Shown here: positions 33,851 to 42,249 of the stretch, in pieces
How positions within the stretch are numbered: the stretch's first letter is position 1
Layout of the letters: each line of letters starts with the position of its first letter
Assembly: GCA_945928315.1 (NCBI GenBank)
Contig: CAMENN010000011.1
Location: 1-44,685 of the forward strand
Direction of reading: 5' to 3'
Source of the DNA: an uncultured Clostridia bacterium
GTDB taxonomy: Bacteria; Bacillota; Clostridia; Christensenellales; Aristaeellaceae
DNA length: 44,685 bases
Made by a program: the position numbers and the translations under genes
The notes under the pieces: generated by a model
Database searches by the model: none
What the model was told of the DNA's origin: nothing
Seen by the model: only the letters and a program-made list of their open reading frames with translations

Positions 33851-34759
33851 ATGAAGAACGTCGCCATCCGAGGCATCATCCCTCCGATTCTCACCCCGAT
33901 GAACGAGGATGAGAGCATCAACGTCGCGGAGCTGCGCAATCAGGTCAACCGCATGATCGAAGCCGGCTGCCATGCACTCTTCCCGTTCGGCACCAACGGC
34001 GAGGGCTACATCCTCTCCGGCGAGGAGAAGAAGCTCGTGCTCGAGACCGTCGTCGAGGAGACCAACGGCCGCGTCCCGGTCTATGCCGGCACGGGCTGCA
34101 TCTCCACCCGCGAGACCATCGCCCAGAGCAAAATGGCCCGCGACATCGGCGCCGACGTGCTCTCCATCATTACGCCGAGCTTCGCCGCAGCCAGCCAGAA
34201 TGAGCTCTACGACCATTACAAGGCCGTCGCCGAGGCCGTCGACATGCCCATCGTGCTCTACAACATCCCGGCCCGCACCGGCAACGCCATCGCCCCGGCG
34301 ACCGTCGGAAAGCTCGCGCAGATCGAGAACATCGTCGGCGCGAAGGACTCCAGCGGCAACTTCGCCAACATCCTCGGCTACATCGACGCTGGCAGGGGCA
34401 AGCAGAACGGCGATTTCGCCACCCTCTCCGGCAACGATCAGCTGATCATCTGGACGCTGCTGGCGGGCGGCACCGGCGGCATCGCGGGCTGCGCCAACGT
34501 CTATCCGCACACCATGGCCTCCATCTACGACCTGTTCATGGCCGGCAGGATTGAGGAGGCGAAGGCCGCCAACGCGAGCATCCAGAGCTTCCGCGCCTGC
34601 TTCAAGTACGGCAACCCCAACACCATCGTCAAGACCGCTGTCGCCCTGCTGGGCTACAACGTCGGCAAGTGCCGCGCGCCGTTCAACCAGGTGCCGGAGG
34701 AGGGCATCGAGGCCCTCAGGAAGGTCCTCGCGGAGAACGCCGCCAAGGGCATGTGCTAA
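33851..34759 (+). CDS. DapA-family aldolase/lyase
   Basis: 302 aa TIM-barrel protein of the dihydrodipicolinate synthase/N-acetylneuraminate lyase superfamily. It has FPFGTNGEGY near 45, the Tyr in LYNIPARTG and the Schiff-base lysine in IVGAKDSSG. Strong AAAGGAG site. It lies next to a PdxA-like gene, with 12 bp between them, so a role in 2-keto-acid or acid-sugar breakdown is more likely than lysine synthesis. Substrate specificity is not visible. Confidence 0.9.
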   Translation: MKNVAIRGIIPPILTPMNEDESINVAELRNQVNRMIEAGCHALFPFGTNGEGYILSGEEKKLVLETVVEETNGRVPVYAGTGCISTRETIAQSKMARDIGADVLSIITPSFAAASQNELYDHYKAVAEAVDMPIVLYNIPARTGNAIAPATVGKLAQIENIVGAKDSSGNFANILGYIDAGRGKQNGDFATLSGNDQLIIWTLLAGGTGGIAGCANVYPHTMASIYDLFMAGRIEEAKAANASIQSFRACFKYGNPNTIVKTAVALLGYNVGKCRAPFNQVPEEGIEALRKVLAENAAKGMC

Positions 34760-34771
34760 GGAGGAATCACC

Positions 34772-35821
34772 ATGAGTGAGAAAATGACCATCGGCATCAC
34801 GATGGGCGATCCGGCCAGCATCGGCCCGGAGATCACCGTCAAGGCGCTCGCCAACCGCTCCGTCTATGAGGCCTGCAATCCCGTCGTCATCGGTGACGCC
34901 AACGTGATGGAGGCCGCGACGAAGATCGTCGGCCGCGAGGACATCAAAATCCGCGCGATCGATGCCGTCTCCGAGGCGAAGTACGAGTTCGGCACCATCG
35001 ACGTGCTCGACATGAAGCTCGTGGACATCGACAAACTCGAGCGCGGCAAGGTCTCCGTGATGGCGGGCGACGCGGCCTTCCAGTATGTGAAGCGCGTCAT
35101 CGAGCTGGCCAACGCCGGCGAGATCGACGGCACCGTGACCAACGCCTTCAACAAGGAGGCCGTCAACCTCGCGGGCCATCACTACTCCGGACACACCGAG
35201 ATCTACGCCGAGATGACCGGCACCAAGAAGTACACCATGCTGCTCGCGCACGAGAACCTACGCGTCGTGCATGTTTCCACCCACTGCTCCCTGCGCGACG
35301 CCTGCGACCGCGTGAAGAAGGACCGCGTGCTGGAGGTCATCCGCATCGCCAACCAGGCGTGCCTCGACCTGGGCATCGAGAAGCCGCGCGTCGGCGTGGC
35401 GGGTCTCAACCCGCACAGCGGCGAGAACGGCCTGTTCGGCCGCGAGGAGATCGAGGAGATCATCCCCGCCATCGAGGCCGCCCGCAGCGAGGGCATCACC
35501 GTGGACGGCCCCGTGCCGCCCGACACCATCTTCTCCAAGGCCCGCGGCGGCTGGTATGACATCGTCGTGGCGATGTACCACGATCAGGGCCATATCCCGC
35601 TCAAGGTGATCGGCTTCGTGTACAACCAGGCCGAGAAGAAGTGGGACGCCGTCGCCGGCGTCAACATCACGCTGGGTCTGCCGATCGTTCGCGCCTCGGT
35701 GGACCACGGCACCGCCTTCGACCAGGCGGGCCTGGGCGTGGCCAATGAATTGAGCTTGATGAATGCGATCGACTATGGCATTCGTTTAGCAAAGAGCAAC
35801 AAGACCAGAAGGACCAAGTGA
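34772..35821 (+). CDS. PdxA2-type 4-phospho-acid-sugar dehydrogenase
   Basis: 349 aa, PdxA fold. It has the N-terminal ITMGDPASIGPEI, the metal and substrate motifs GLNPHSGENGLFG and AMYHDQGHIP, and SVDHGTAFD. PdxA makes a B6 precursor, but the PdxA2 branch found beside DUF1537 kinases oxidises and decarboxylates 4-phospho-D-threonate or -erythronate to dihydroxyacetone phosphate. The kinase is in the same operon and no other B6 genes are present, which favours PdxA2. AAGGAGG precedes the start. Its stop lies 15 bp before the TRAP binding-protein start. Confidence 0.9.
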   Translation: MSEKMTIGITMGDPASIGPEITVKALANRSVYEACNPVVIGDANVMEAATKIVGREDIKIRAIDAVSEAKYEFGTIDVLDMKLVDIDKLERGKVSVMAGDAAFQYVKRVIELANAGEIDGTVTNAFNKEAVNLAGHHYSGHTEIYAEMTGTKKYTMLLAHENLRVVHVSTHCSLRDACDRVKKDRVLEVIRIANQACLDLGIEKPRVGVAGLNPHSGENGLFGREEIEEIIPAIEAARSEGITVDGPVPPDTIFSKARGGWYDIVVAMYHDQGHIPLKVIGFVYNQAEKKWDAVAGVNITLGLPIVRASVDHGTAFDQAGLGVANELSLMNAIDYGIRLAKSNKTRRTK

Positions 35822-35835
35822 AGGAGGACACAACC

Positions 35836-36834
35836 ATGAAGAAGCTCATTACCCTCGTTCTCGCCGCGGCGATGATCCTCACCGCAGTCTCCGCGTTCGC
35901 GCTCAGCGCGGACCTCACCTTCGGCACCCAGGAGACCGGCACCGCCGGCTACACCTACGCCACCGCCATCCAGTCCGTCATCCAGAAGATCGACGGCATC
36001 CAGGTCAGCCTGACCACCAACTCCTCCGGCAACGTCAGCTCCCCGGTGCTCATCCAGAATGAGGACGCGGACCTGACCATGAGCAACTCCGCTCCGGCGC
36101 TCTGGGCCAAGACCACCGGCATCGCCTCCGCGAGCGTTCCGGTCTGCCCGGACATCGCCTGCATCGCCGGCGGCCTGGGCAACGACTTCATCAACGTGAT
36201 GTTCACCCAGAAGTTCGTCGATGAGACGGGCATCACCACCGTCGAGGAGCTGGTCGAGAAGAAGTACCCGGTCAAGCTCGTCATCAAGAAGCCGGGCTCC
36301 TTCGGCGAGCTGGCGGCTGAGAAGGTGCTCGAGGTGCTCGGTGTCACCTTCGAGGACATCAAGGCCTGGGGCGGCGTGGTCGAGATGACCGGCGGCGCGC
36401 AGATCAAGGACGGCCTGCAGGACGACCTCTACGACATGACCATCGACCACATCGGCGCGGGCCAGGCCAACACCACCGAGCTGTGCATCAACCACGCGAT
36501 GTACGACGTGCAGCTGGGCGAGGAGACCATGGCGAAGCTGTGCGAGCTGGGCTATGACTATGTGACCGTACCGGCCAACACCTGGAACGGCCAGACCGAG
36601 GAGATCAAGACCGTCGGCTCCCAGCAGTGCATCCTCGTGTCCACCAGCATGGACGAGGAGGTCGCCTACGCGATCACCAAGGCCCTGTGCGAGAACAAGG
36701 ACGCCCTGAAGGAGGCCTCCGCGGCTCTGGGCTACTTCAATCCGGAAGTTGCCGGCTCCAAGGCGCTCACCGGCTGCGACCTGCATCCGGGCGCGGCGCG
36801 CTACTATCAGGAGATGGGCTACGCCTTCGAGTAA
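35836..36834 (+). CDS. TAXI-family TRAP transporter solute-binding protein
   Basis: 332 aa with a signal peptide (about 1-23) and no clear lipobox. The mature start LTFGTQETGTAGYTYATAI is the TAXI-family entry. These proteins bind organic acids and deliver them to a fused membrane protein. The start ATG 35836 has AAGGAGG at 9-nt spacing. Position after kinase and PdxA2 genes suggests the operon's acid sugar as ligand. Confidence 0.92.
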   Translation: MKKLITLVLAAAMILTAVSAFALSADLTFGTQETGTAGYTYATAIQSVIQKIDGIQVSLTTNSSGNVSSPVLIQNEDADLTMSNSAPALWAKTTGIASASVPVCPDIACIAGGLGNDFINVMFTQKFVDETGITTVEELVEKKYPVKLVIKKPGSFGELAAEKVLEVLGVTFEDIKAWGGVVEMTGGAQIKDGLQDDLYDMTIDHIGAGQANTTELCINHAMYDVQLGEETMAKLCELGYDYVTVPANTWNGQTEEIKTVGSQQCILVSTSMDEEVAYAITKALCENKDALKEASAALGYFNPEVAGSKALTGCDLHPGAARYYQEMGYAFE

Positions 36835-36859
36835 TCCGGGCGCAGTCTGACAGCGGACC

Positions 36860-36931
36860 GGGGCGCGCGAGCGCGCGCCCCTCTCCCGCCTTTGTCAGGG
36901 GAAGGGAAAGAGCCGTGAGCGTCACGGCTCT
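36860..36931 (+). repeat. Two strong stem-loops between TRAP genes
   Basis: GGGGCGCGC-GAGC-GCGCGCCCC (36860-36881) and AGAGCCGTGA-GCG-TCACGGCTCT (36909-36931), both perfect and without T-runs. They sit between the binding-protein and membrane-protein genes and probably set unequal mRNA levels. Confidence 0.75.
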
Positions 36932-37025
36932 ATCCGTTCTCCTGAGCCGCATTCAGCTTTCTTTGCACCGATAAAACCGTGAACGAGCAACCCCTCAGAT
37001 CTGACTGAAAGGGAGAGGCCTGATC

Positions 37026-39035
37026 ATGTCAAAACAACTTCGCAAGACCTGTACGATTGCGCTGACGATAGCGTTCTTCGTATTCCAGATGTATCTTGCC
37101 CTGGTCAAGCAGCTGACCATCATGCTCCAGACGCCGCTGCACATGTGCTTCGCGCTGGCGCTGGTGTTCCTGTACAACCCGATTGACAAGGGCTACCAGA
37201 AGAAGCTCAAGAAGAAGGCCGCCGAGCAGGGCAGGACCCCGACCGACGCGGAGCTTAACAAGTGGGCGAAGCTGCGCGTCATCGACATCGCGTTCTTCGT
37301 CGGCATCGCCTTTGTCGTGTTCTACACGATCACCAACGTCGAGCGCCTGCGCGGCTTTGACAAGGTCGTCTCGCAGGTGCTGACGATCGACTACGTCGCG
37401 ATGGCCGTCATCATCGTGCTGCTGCTGGAGGCTGTCCGCCGCACGCTGGGCAACATCCTCTTCGGCTTCATCATCGTGTTCATCATCTACGCGTGGACGG
37501 CGAAGTACTTCCCGAAGAGCTGGGTGCTCTACACCAAGGGCAAGTCCTTCCCGAAGATGCTGCGCCAGTTCTGCGCCGGCATGACGCTCACCGAGAGCGG
37601 CGTTTACGGCACCCCGCTGACCACCTCCTGCACGAGCCTGTTCTACTTCATCGTGTTCGGCGCGTTCTTCTCGGAGTGCGGCGGCGGCCAGCTGCTCATT
37701 GACGTCGGCCTCAAGTTCTCCAACAAGTCCTCCGGCGGCCCGGCGAAGGCCGCGGTCATCTCCTCCGGCCTGATGGGCATGGTCTCCGGCTCCGCCGTGG
37801 CGAACGTCGCCACCACCGGCGTCATGACCATCCCGATGATGAAGAAGATCGGCTACGAGCCCGAGGAGGCCGGCGCCATTGAGGCGGTCGCCTCCACCGG
37901 CGGCCAGATCATGCCCCCGATCATGGGCGTCGGCGCGTTCATCATGGCCGAAATGCTCGGCGTGAACTACCTGAGCGTCGCGGCCTCCGCGATCATCCCG
38001 GCCGTGGCGTACTACTTCGGCGTGTTCGTGCTGGTCACCTACCTGGCCAAGAAGCGCGCCAGCCGCGCCGGCGGCAGCGAGGATGCCAAGATCGCCGTCG
38101 CCAAGCCGCTGCTGCCGCGCCTGTATCTGCTCATCCCGGTCGTCGTGCTGATCATTTCGATCATGAACGGCAACTCTCTGATGCGCTCCGGCATGTACGG
38201 CATCTTCACCTGCCTGGCCTGCAACGTCGCCAGCTTCTTCATCGGCGGCGGCAAGAAGACCGACTGGAAAAAGGATCTGGTCAACGGCATCGAGGACGGC
38301 AGCTTTGCGGGCCTCAAGCAGATGTGGGGCTGCTGCATGGCGGGCGCGAAGTCCGCGGCGGAGATCGCCATCCCGACGGCGGCCTGCGGCATCATCATCG
38401 ACGTCATGACCGAGCAGACCTCCCTGGCGACGAACCTCTCCGGCGTCATCGCCTCCCTGGGCATGACCAACCTGTTCGCGGCGATGCTCATCGCCATGGT
38501 CGGCTGCATGCTGCTGGGCATGGCCCTGCCGACGGTTGCGGCCTATCTGGTCGGCGTCACGCTGTTCGTGCCGACGCTGCGTCAGCTGGGCATCAGCCCG
38601 CTGGTCGCCAACATGTTCGTGTTCTACTACGGCATCATGGCCCAGATCACCCCGCCGGTCTGCGTGGCCTCGTACACGGCCGCAGGCATTGCGGACGGCG
38701 ATGCGATGAAGACCGGCCTCAAGGGCATGCTCTTCGCGCTGGTCGGCTTCCTGGTTCCGTTCGTGTTCGTGTACAATCCGGCGATCCTGCTGGAGGGCAC
38801 GATGCTGCAGACGGTCATCGGCGCAGCGCAGCTGCTGGTGGGCACGTTCTTCCTGGCGGTCACGGTTGCGGGTTACTTCAAGACGGCGATGCCCAAGTGG
38901 ATGCGCGCGCTGACGTTCGTGGTGGCGCTGGGCTTCATCTCTCCGGATGTCGTCTCCACCATCGCGGCGCTCGTGGGCGGCGTGGTCATGCTGTTCCTCA
39001 ACTTTGAAATGGCCAGGAAGGCGCAGAAGGCGTAA
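37026..39035 (+). CDS. TRAP transporter fused membrane subunit
   Basis: 669 aa with about 16-18 membrane helices: a small-subunit (DctQ-like) N-terminal part of about 170 residues fused to a DctM-like part, as is normal for TAXI systems. Conserved segments include GMVSGSAVANVATTGVMTIP, STGGQIMPPIMG and FYYGIMAQITPPVC. TRAP systems use ion gradients to import organic acids. Ribosome site AGGGAGAGG. Last gene of the acid-sugar operon; a repeat element follows. Confidence 0.93.
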   Translation: MSKQLRKTCTIALTIAFFVFQMYLALVKQLTIMLQTPLHMCFALALVFLYNPIDKGYQKKLKKKAAEQGRTPTDAELNKWAKLRVIDIAFFVGIAFVVFYTITNVERLRGFDKVVSQVLTIDYVAMAVIIVLLLEAVRRTLGNILFGFIIVFIIYAWTAKYFPKSWVLYTKGKSFPKMLRQFCAGMTLTESGVYGTPLTTSCTSLFYFIVFGAFFSECGGGQLLIDVGLKFSNKSSGGPAKAAVISSGLMGMVSGSAVANVATTGVMTIPMMKKIGYEPEEAGAIEAVASTGGQIMPPIMGVGAFIMAEMLGVNYLSVAASAIIPAVAYYFGVFVLVTYLAKKRASRAGGSEDAKIAVAKPLLPRLYLLIPVVVLIISIMNGNSLMRSGMYGIFTCLACNVASFFIGGGKKTDWKKDLVNGIEDGSFAGLKQMWGCCMAGAKSAAEIAIPTAACGIIIDVMTEQTSLATNLSGVIASLGMTNLFAAMLIAMVGCMLLGMALPTVAAYLVGVTLFVPTLRQLGISPLVANMFVFYYGIMAQITPPVCVASYTAAGIADGDAMKTGLKGMLFALVGFLVPFVFVYNPAILLEGTMLQTVIGAAQLLVGTFFLAVTVAGYFKTAMPKWMRALTFVVALGFISPDVVSTIAALVGGVVMLFLNFEMARKAQKA

Positions 39036-39059
39036 ACGCGCGAATTCTCCGGAAACAAT

Positions 39060-39336
39060 GGGGCTGTCAGGCTCAGAATCCAAACATTCCAAGCAAAAAC
39101 TAAGAGGGTTTGCGCCCGAAGGTTTCCAAAGGGGCCGGAGCCTGCCGCCGCCAGTGGCGGGAGCAGGCAGGCGGAGCGTCGGAATTGCAAAAGAGCAGCA
39201 TGCTGCGACTATTGCAATTCCCGGACCGATCGGAAAGCCCTTTGGCGGGGCGTTGGGGCAGAGCCCCAAGCTCCCAAAGCCAATCATTCTTAGAAAAGTT
39301 GCTTTATGGACTGTTCATGATTCGCCTGACAGCCCC
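39060..39336 (+). repeat. Nested-hairpin intergenic repeat, copy 7, with terminal inverted repeats
   Basis: Ends GGGGCTGTCAGGC (39060-39072) and GCCTGACAGCCCC (39324-39336) are perfect 13-bp inverted repeats, each followed on the inside by GAATC. Inside: CCTGCC/GGCAGG around CCGCC/GGCGG, then module 39181-39221 (outer GGAATTGCAA/TTGCAATTCC, inner GCAGCATGCTGC, loops AAGA and GACTA). It carries no gene and fills the gap before the MATE gene. Confidence 0.85.
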
Positions 39337-39365
39337 TTTATCAAATCAAAAAGGAGAAACGCCCC

Positions 39366-40748
39366 ATGAGCACTGCGCAATATGAGCGGATGACCGGGGA
39401 GCCGGTCGGGCGGCTGACGCTGAGCCTGGCGGTTCCTGCGGTCATCGGCATGATGATCACCACGATCTACAACATGGTGGACACCTGGTTTGTGGCAAAG
39501 CTGGGCACGCAGGCCGTGGCGGCCTGCGGCGTCACGCTCTCCATTCAGGAGCTGACGATGAGCGTGGGCTACTGGTTCGGCATGGGCGGCGGCACGGCCA
39601 TCGGCCTGCTGCTGGGCGCGCGCAGGACCGAGGAGGCCGGGCGCATCGGCTCCACGGCGTTCTTCACGACGCTGATGCTGGGCACCCTCTGCGCGCTGCT
39701 GGGCAACGCGTGCATTGGGCCGCTGATGCGCTTTCTGGGCGCAAGTGCAACGATCCTGCCCTACGCCGTCGCCTACGGGCGGTTCATTCTGCTGTGCTTC
39801 CCGGTGATGGCCGGTTCGCTGGTGCTGAGCACGATCCTGCGCTGCGAGGGCAAGATGAAGCTCTCCATGCTGGGCATCGCCAGCGGCGGCGTGCTCAACA
39901 TGCTGCTCGATCCGCTGTTCATCTTCGGGCTCCGCCTGGGCGTGACGGGCGCGGCGCTGGCGACGTTCCTGAGCCAGCTGGCGGGGCTTGCGCTGCTGCT
40001 CTTCTTCTTCCTGTCGGGCCGCAGCGAGACGAAGCTCTCCCCGCGGCTGTTCACGCCGCGCGCAGGCGTCTACCGGCGGATCCTCGTGACGGGCCTGCCC
40101 TCGCTCACGCGCCACGGCGTGACGACCGTCGCCAACATCGCAATGAACACGGCCGCGGGCCTGTACGGCGGGGACGTGCTGATCGCCAGCCTGTCGATCG
40201 TCGGCAAGATCATGGCGCTGCTGATGGCGGTCATCAAGGGCATCTTCCAGGGCTCGACGACGATCTTCTCCTACAACAAGGGCGCGGGCCGCACAGACCG
40301 CGTGCGTGCGGCGTACCGCTTCGCGCTCTCGTTCACCACAGGCATCACGCTGGTCTACGCGGCGGTGCTCACGTTCACGGCGGAGGGCGTGCTCTCGCTC
40401 TTTGGCGCGGCGGACCCGTTGATCGTGTCGCTGGGCGCGCGGGCGCTGCTGATTCAGGTGTATGCGCTGGTGCTGATGCCATTCAACTTCTCGGGGAACT
40501 CGCTGCTGCAGTCGGTGGGCGAGGCGTGGAAATCGACGTTTCTGGCGGCGCTGCCGCAGGGCGTGTTCTACGTCCCGGCGGTGTTCCTGCTGCCGCTTTG
40601 GCTGGGGCAGGACGGCGTGCTGCTGGCCCCGGCGCTGGGGCAGGTGCTGACCGCCGTGGTCAGCGCGCCGGTGATCCGGGGATACTGGAGACGGATGAAG
40701 GAGGAGCCGGGCCAGGCTTCTTATACGAATTCGCAGTTGAATGCCTAA
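39366..40748 (+). CDS. MATE-family efflux transporter
   Basis: 460 aa, 12 predicted membrane helices in two similar halves. The start MTGEPVGRLTLSLAVPAVIGMMITTIYNMVDT is split by a short linker and is typical of the Clostridial MepA/NorM-like branch. Uses a sodium or proton gradient to expel cationic compounds. The start 39366 has AAGGAG at 9-nt spacing. Monocistronic; preceded by a repeat and followed by hairpins at 40749-40774 and 40893-40947. Confidence 0.92.
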   Translation: MSTAQYERMTGEPVGRLTLSLAVPAVIGMMITTIYNMVDTWFVAKLGTQAVAACGVTLSIQELTMSVGYWFGMGGGTAIGLLLGARRTEEAGRIGSTAFFTTLMLGTLCALLGNACIGPLMRFLGASATILPYAVAYGRFILLCFPVMAGSLVLSTILRCEGKMKLSMLGIASGGVLNMLLDPLFIFGLRLGVTGAALATFLSQLAGLALLLFFFLSGRSETKLSPRLFTPRAGVYRRILVTGLPSLTRHGVTTVANIAMNTAAGLYGGDVLIASLSIVGKIMALLMAVIKGIFQGSTTIFSYNKGAGRTDRVRAAYRFALSFTTGITLVYAAVLTFTAEGVLSLFGAADPLIVSLGARALLIQVYALVLMPFNFSGNSLLQSVGEAWKSTFLAALPQGVFYVPAVFLLPLWLGQDGVLLAPALGQVLTAVVSAPVIRGYWRRMKEEPGQASYTNSQLNA

Positions 40749-40774
40749 CAGAGCGCATCAGATTTTTCGCTCTG
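40749..40774 (+). terminator. Hairpin at the end of the MATE gene
   Basis: CAGAGCG (40749-40755) pairs with CGCTCTG (40768-40774), starting one base after the stop codon; the loop contains five T. No T-run follows, so the strength is doubtful. The sequence 40775-40890 holds no gene. Confidence 0.4.
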
Positions 40775-40892
40775 ACGAAGCCGAGTGCAGTGAGGCGTTA
40801 CTCACGGTACGTTGAACGGAACGAGGCAAAGCCAGGGCGGAAAAGATGGTGCGCGGATTGGGCCATTTTAACAAGAATTAGTATTAAACAAA

Positions 40893-40947
40893 CGCGAAGC
40901 GGGGAAGGATCAGGGGACAGCATCCCCTTTTTCTTCCCCGCTTCGCG
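40893..40947. terminator. Bidirectional terminator; minimal member of the repeat family
   Basis: CGCGAAGCGGGGAAG (40893-40907) and CTTCCCCGCTTCGCG (40933-40947) are a perfect 15-bp stem. Inside is GGGGA-CAGCA-TCCCC. It lies between the convergent MATE and exporter genes and shares the GCGAAGCG arm with the larger repeats. Confidence 0.85.
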
Positions 40948-40961
40948 CGGTTTGAAGCCGC

Positions 40962-41420
40962 TCAGCGGAACCGCCGTGTCTTCGCAAAGCTCCTTCTCGC
41001 CAGGACCCGGAAGCACACGCTCGTCACCGCCGCGCCCACGGCAATCGCCGCGACGATCTGGATCGCCTCCAGCCCGCAGGCCGCCGCCCGCGCGCCGTTG
41101 TCCTTCACCAGCGCCAGCATCGCGCAGTAGAAGTTGTAGCCCGGCACCAGCGGCACCAGCGACGTCAGCAGAAAGACCGTCGAGGGCAGATGCAGCAGCT
41201 TCGCCAGCATCTCGCAGATCACCGTCACCACAACGGTCGCAAAGAAATAGCTGGCCAGCAGGCCCCGCCCCGCATACCGGTACAGCACCACATAGATCAG
41301 AAACCCTAGCATGCCCGTCAGCGAGGTCGGCAGGATCGTCCTGCGGGGCAGGTTGAGCAAAAACGCAAAGCCCATCGCGCCCCCGAACGCGCCGACGGCG
41401 CTGACAAAGACGTCTTCCAT
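40962..41420 (-). CDS. ThrE-type exporter, small membrane subunit
   Basis: 152 aa with about five membrane helices, matching the DUF3815 (ThrE_2) family: FGGAMGFAFLLNLPRRTI and SLVPLVPGYNFYCAMLAL. In split systems this protein pairs with a DUF1212 protein to export threonine, serine or, in some bacteria, succinate-like acids. ATG 41420 overlaps the partner's TGA by one base (TGATG). Confidence 0.88.
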   Translation of the reverse strand: MEDVFVSAVGAFGGAMGFAFLLNLPRRTILPTSLTGMLGFLIYVVLYRYAGRGLLASYFFATVVVTVICEMLAKLLHLPSTVFLLTSLVPLVPGYNFYCAMLALVKDNGARAAACGLEAIQIVAAIAVGAAVTSVCFRVLARRSFAKTRRFR

Positions 41421-42184
41421 CACAGGAGCACACCCCCCAGCATCGCAGCCAGCTCCAGCCCGACGTACACGCCCAGCGCGACTGACGCGGCCAGCAGCAG
41501 CGCCTCCACCGCGCGCGTCACGCCGGAGATCAGGTCGCCGTACATGGTATCGCGGACGGCGTTGGTCATCAGCAGCCCGGAGAGCAGCGGCATGATGCCG
41601 CCGACGATCGCGGCGTTCACGCTGCCGTAGGGGATCACCCAGCTGACGGCGTCCGCGGCGATGGCGGTGATCAGCCCGCCTGTGAAGTTGCCAAAGAGCA
41701 CGCCCATCTCCATCTGGGAGAAGAGCGGGTGAATCGCCTGCACGAGCACGCCGATGACGAACGCGACGGCAAACGTGCCCAGCCGTCCGCCGAACAGCAG
41801 GCTGAAGGACGCGGCGGCCAGTCCGCAGCCGAGCATCAGCGTGAGCTGGGAGGGGCCGGGAGCCGCTGCGGCGCCCTCGAGCAGCCGCTGCGACTCCTCA
41901 AAGGAGAGCTGCCCACGCTCCACCCGGCGGGAGACGTCGTTGGTCAGCGCCAGACGCTTCATGTCGTTTCCGCGGCGGCTGATGCGCCTCAGGCGCGCCT
42001 GCCCGCCGGACTCCACAAAGATGGACGTCGGAAACGCCGCGATGTGCGCGTCCGGCAGGCCGAGGCCCTTGGCCATGCGCGCAGCCGTCTCCTCCACACG
42101 ATAGGTTTCTCCGCCGTTTTCCAGAATGAGCTGCGCCGCCAGGCAGACCAGCTCCAGGCGGCTGTCGATGCTGTGCTGTTCCAT
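41420..42184 (-). CDS. ThrE-type exporter, DUF1212 subunit
   Basis: 254 aa from ATG 42184 (GAGGAAG at about 8 nt). The N-terminal soluble domain has ENGGETYRVEETAARMAKGLGL, typical of ThrE. The C-terminal half has about five membrane helices, with GGIMPLLSGLLMTNAVRDTMYGD split across two of them. It is co-transcribed and coupled with the small subunit. A consensus promoter lies 32-60 bp upstream. Confidence 0.9.
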   Translation of the reverse strand: MEQHSIDSRLELVCLAAQLILENGGETYRVEETAARMAKGLGLPDAHIAAFPTSIFVESGGQARLRRISRRGNDMKRLALTNDVSRRVERGQLSFEESQRLLEGAAAAPGPSQLTLMLGCGLAAASFSLLFGGRLGTFAVAFVIGVLVQAIHPLFSQMEMGVLFGNFTGGLITAIAADAVSWVIPYGSVNAAIVGGIMPLLSGLLMTNAVRDTMYGDLISGVTRAVEALLLAASVALGVYVGLELAAMLGGVLL

Positions 42185-42215
42185 AAGATGCTTCCTCGCA
42201 TGATGTGCTGTGTGC

Positions 42216-42244
42216 ATTATACCGGCTGCATGCAGAGGTGTCAA
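42216..42244 (-). promoter_or_regulatory. Consensus sigma-A promoter of the ThrE-type operon
   Basis: Minus strand: TTGACA (42244-42239), 17-bp spacer, TATAAT (42221-42216). It starts 5 bp after the stop of the preceding MATE gene. The spacer holds TGCATGCA. Confidence 0.9.
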
Positions 42245-42249
42245 GCCGG

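Noticed and set aside
34772-35821. Vitamin B6 synthesis role for the PdxA-family gene
   Set aside because: No other B6 genes are nearby and a DUF1537 kinase is in the operon, which fits PdxA2.
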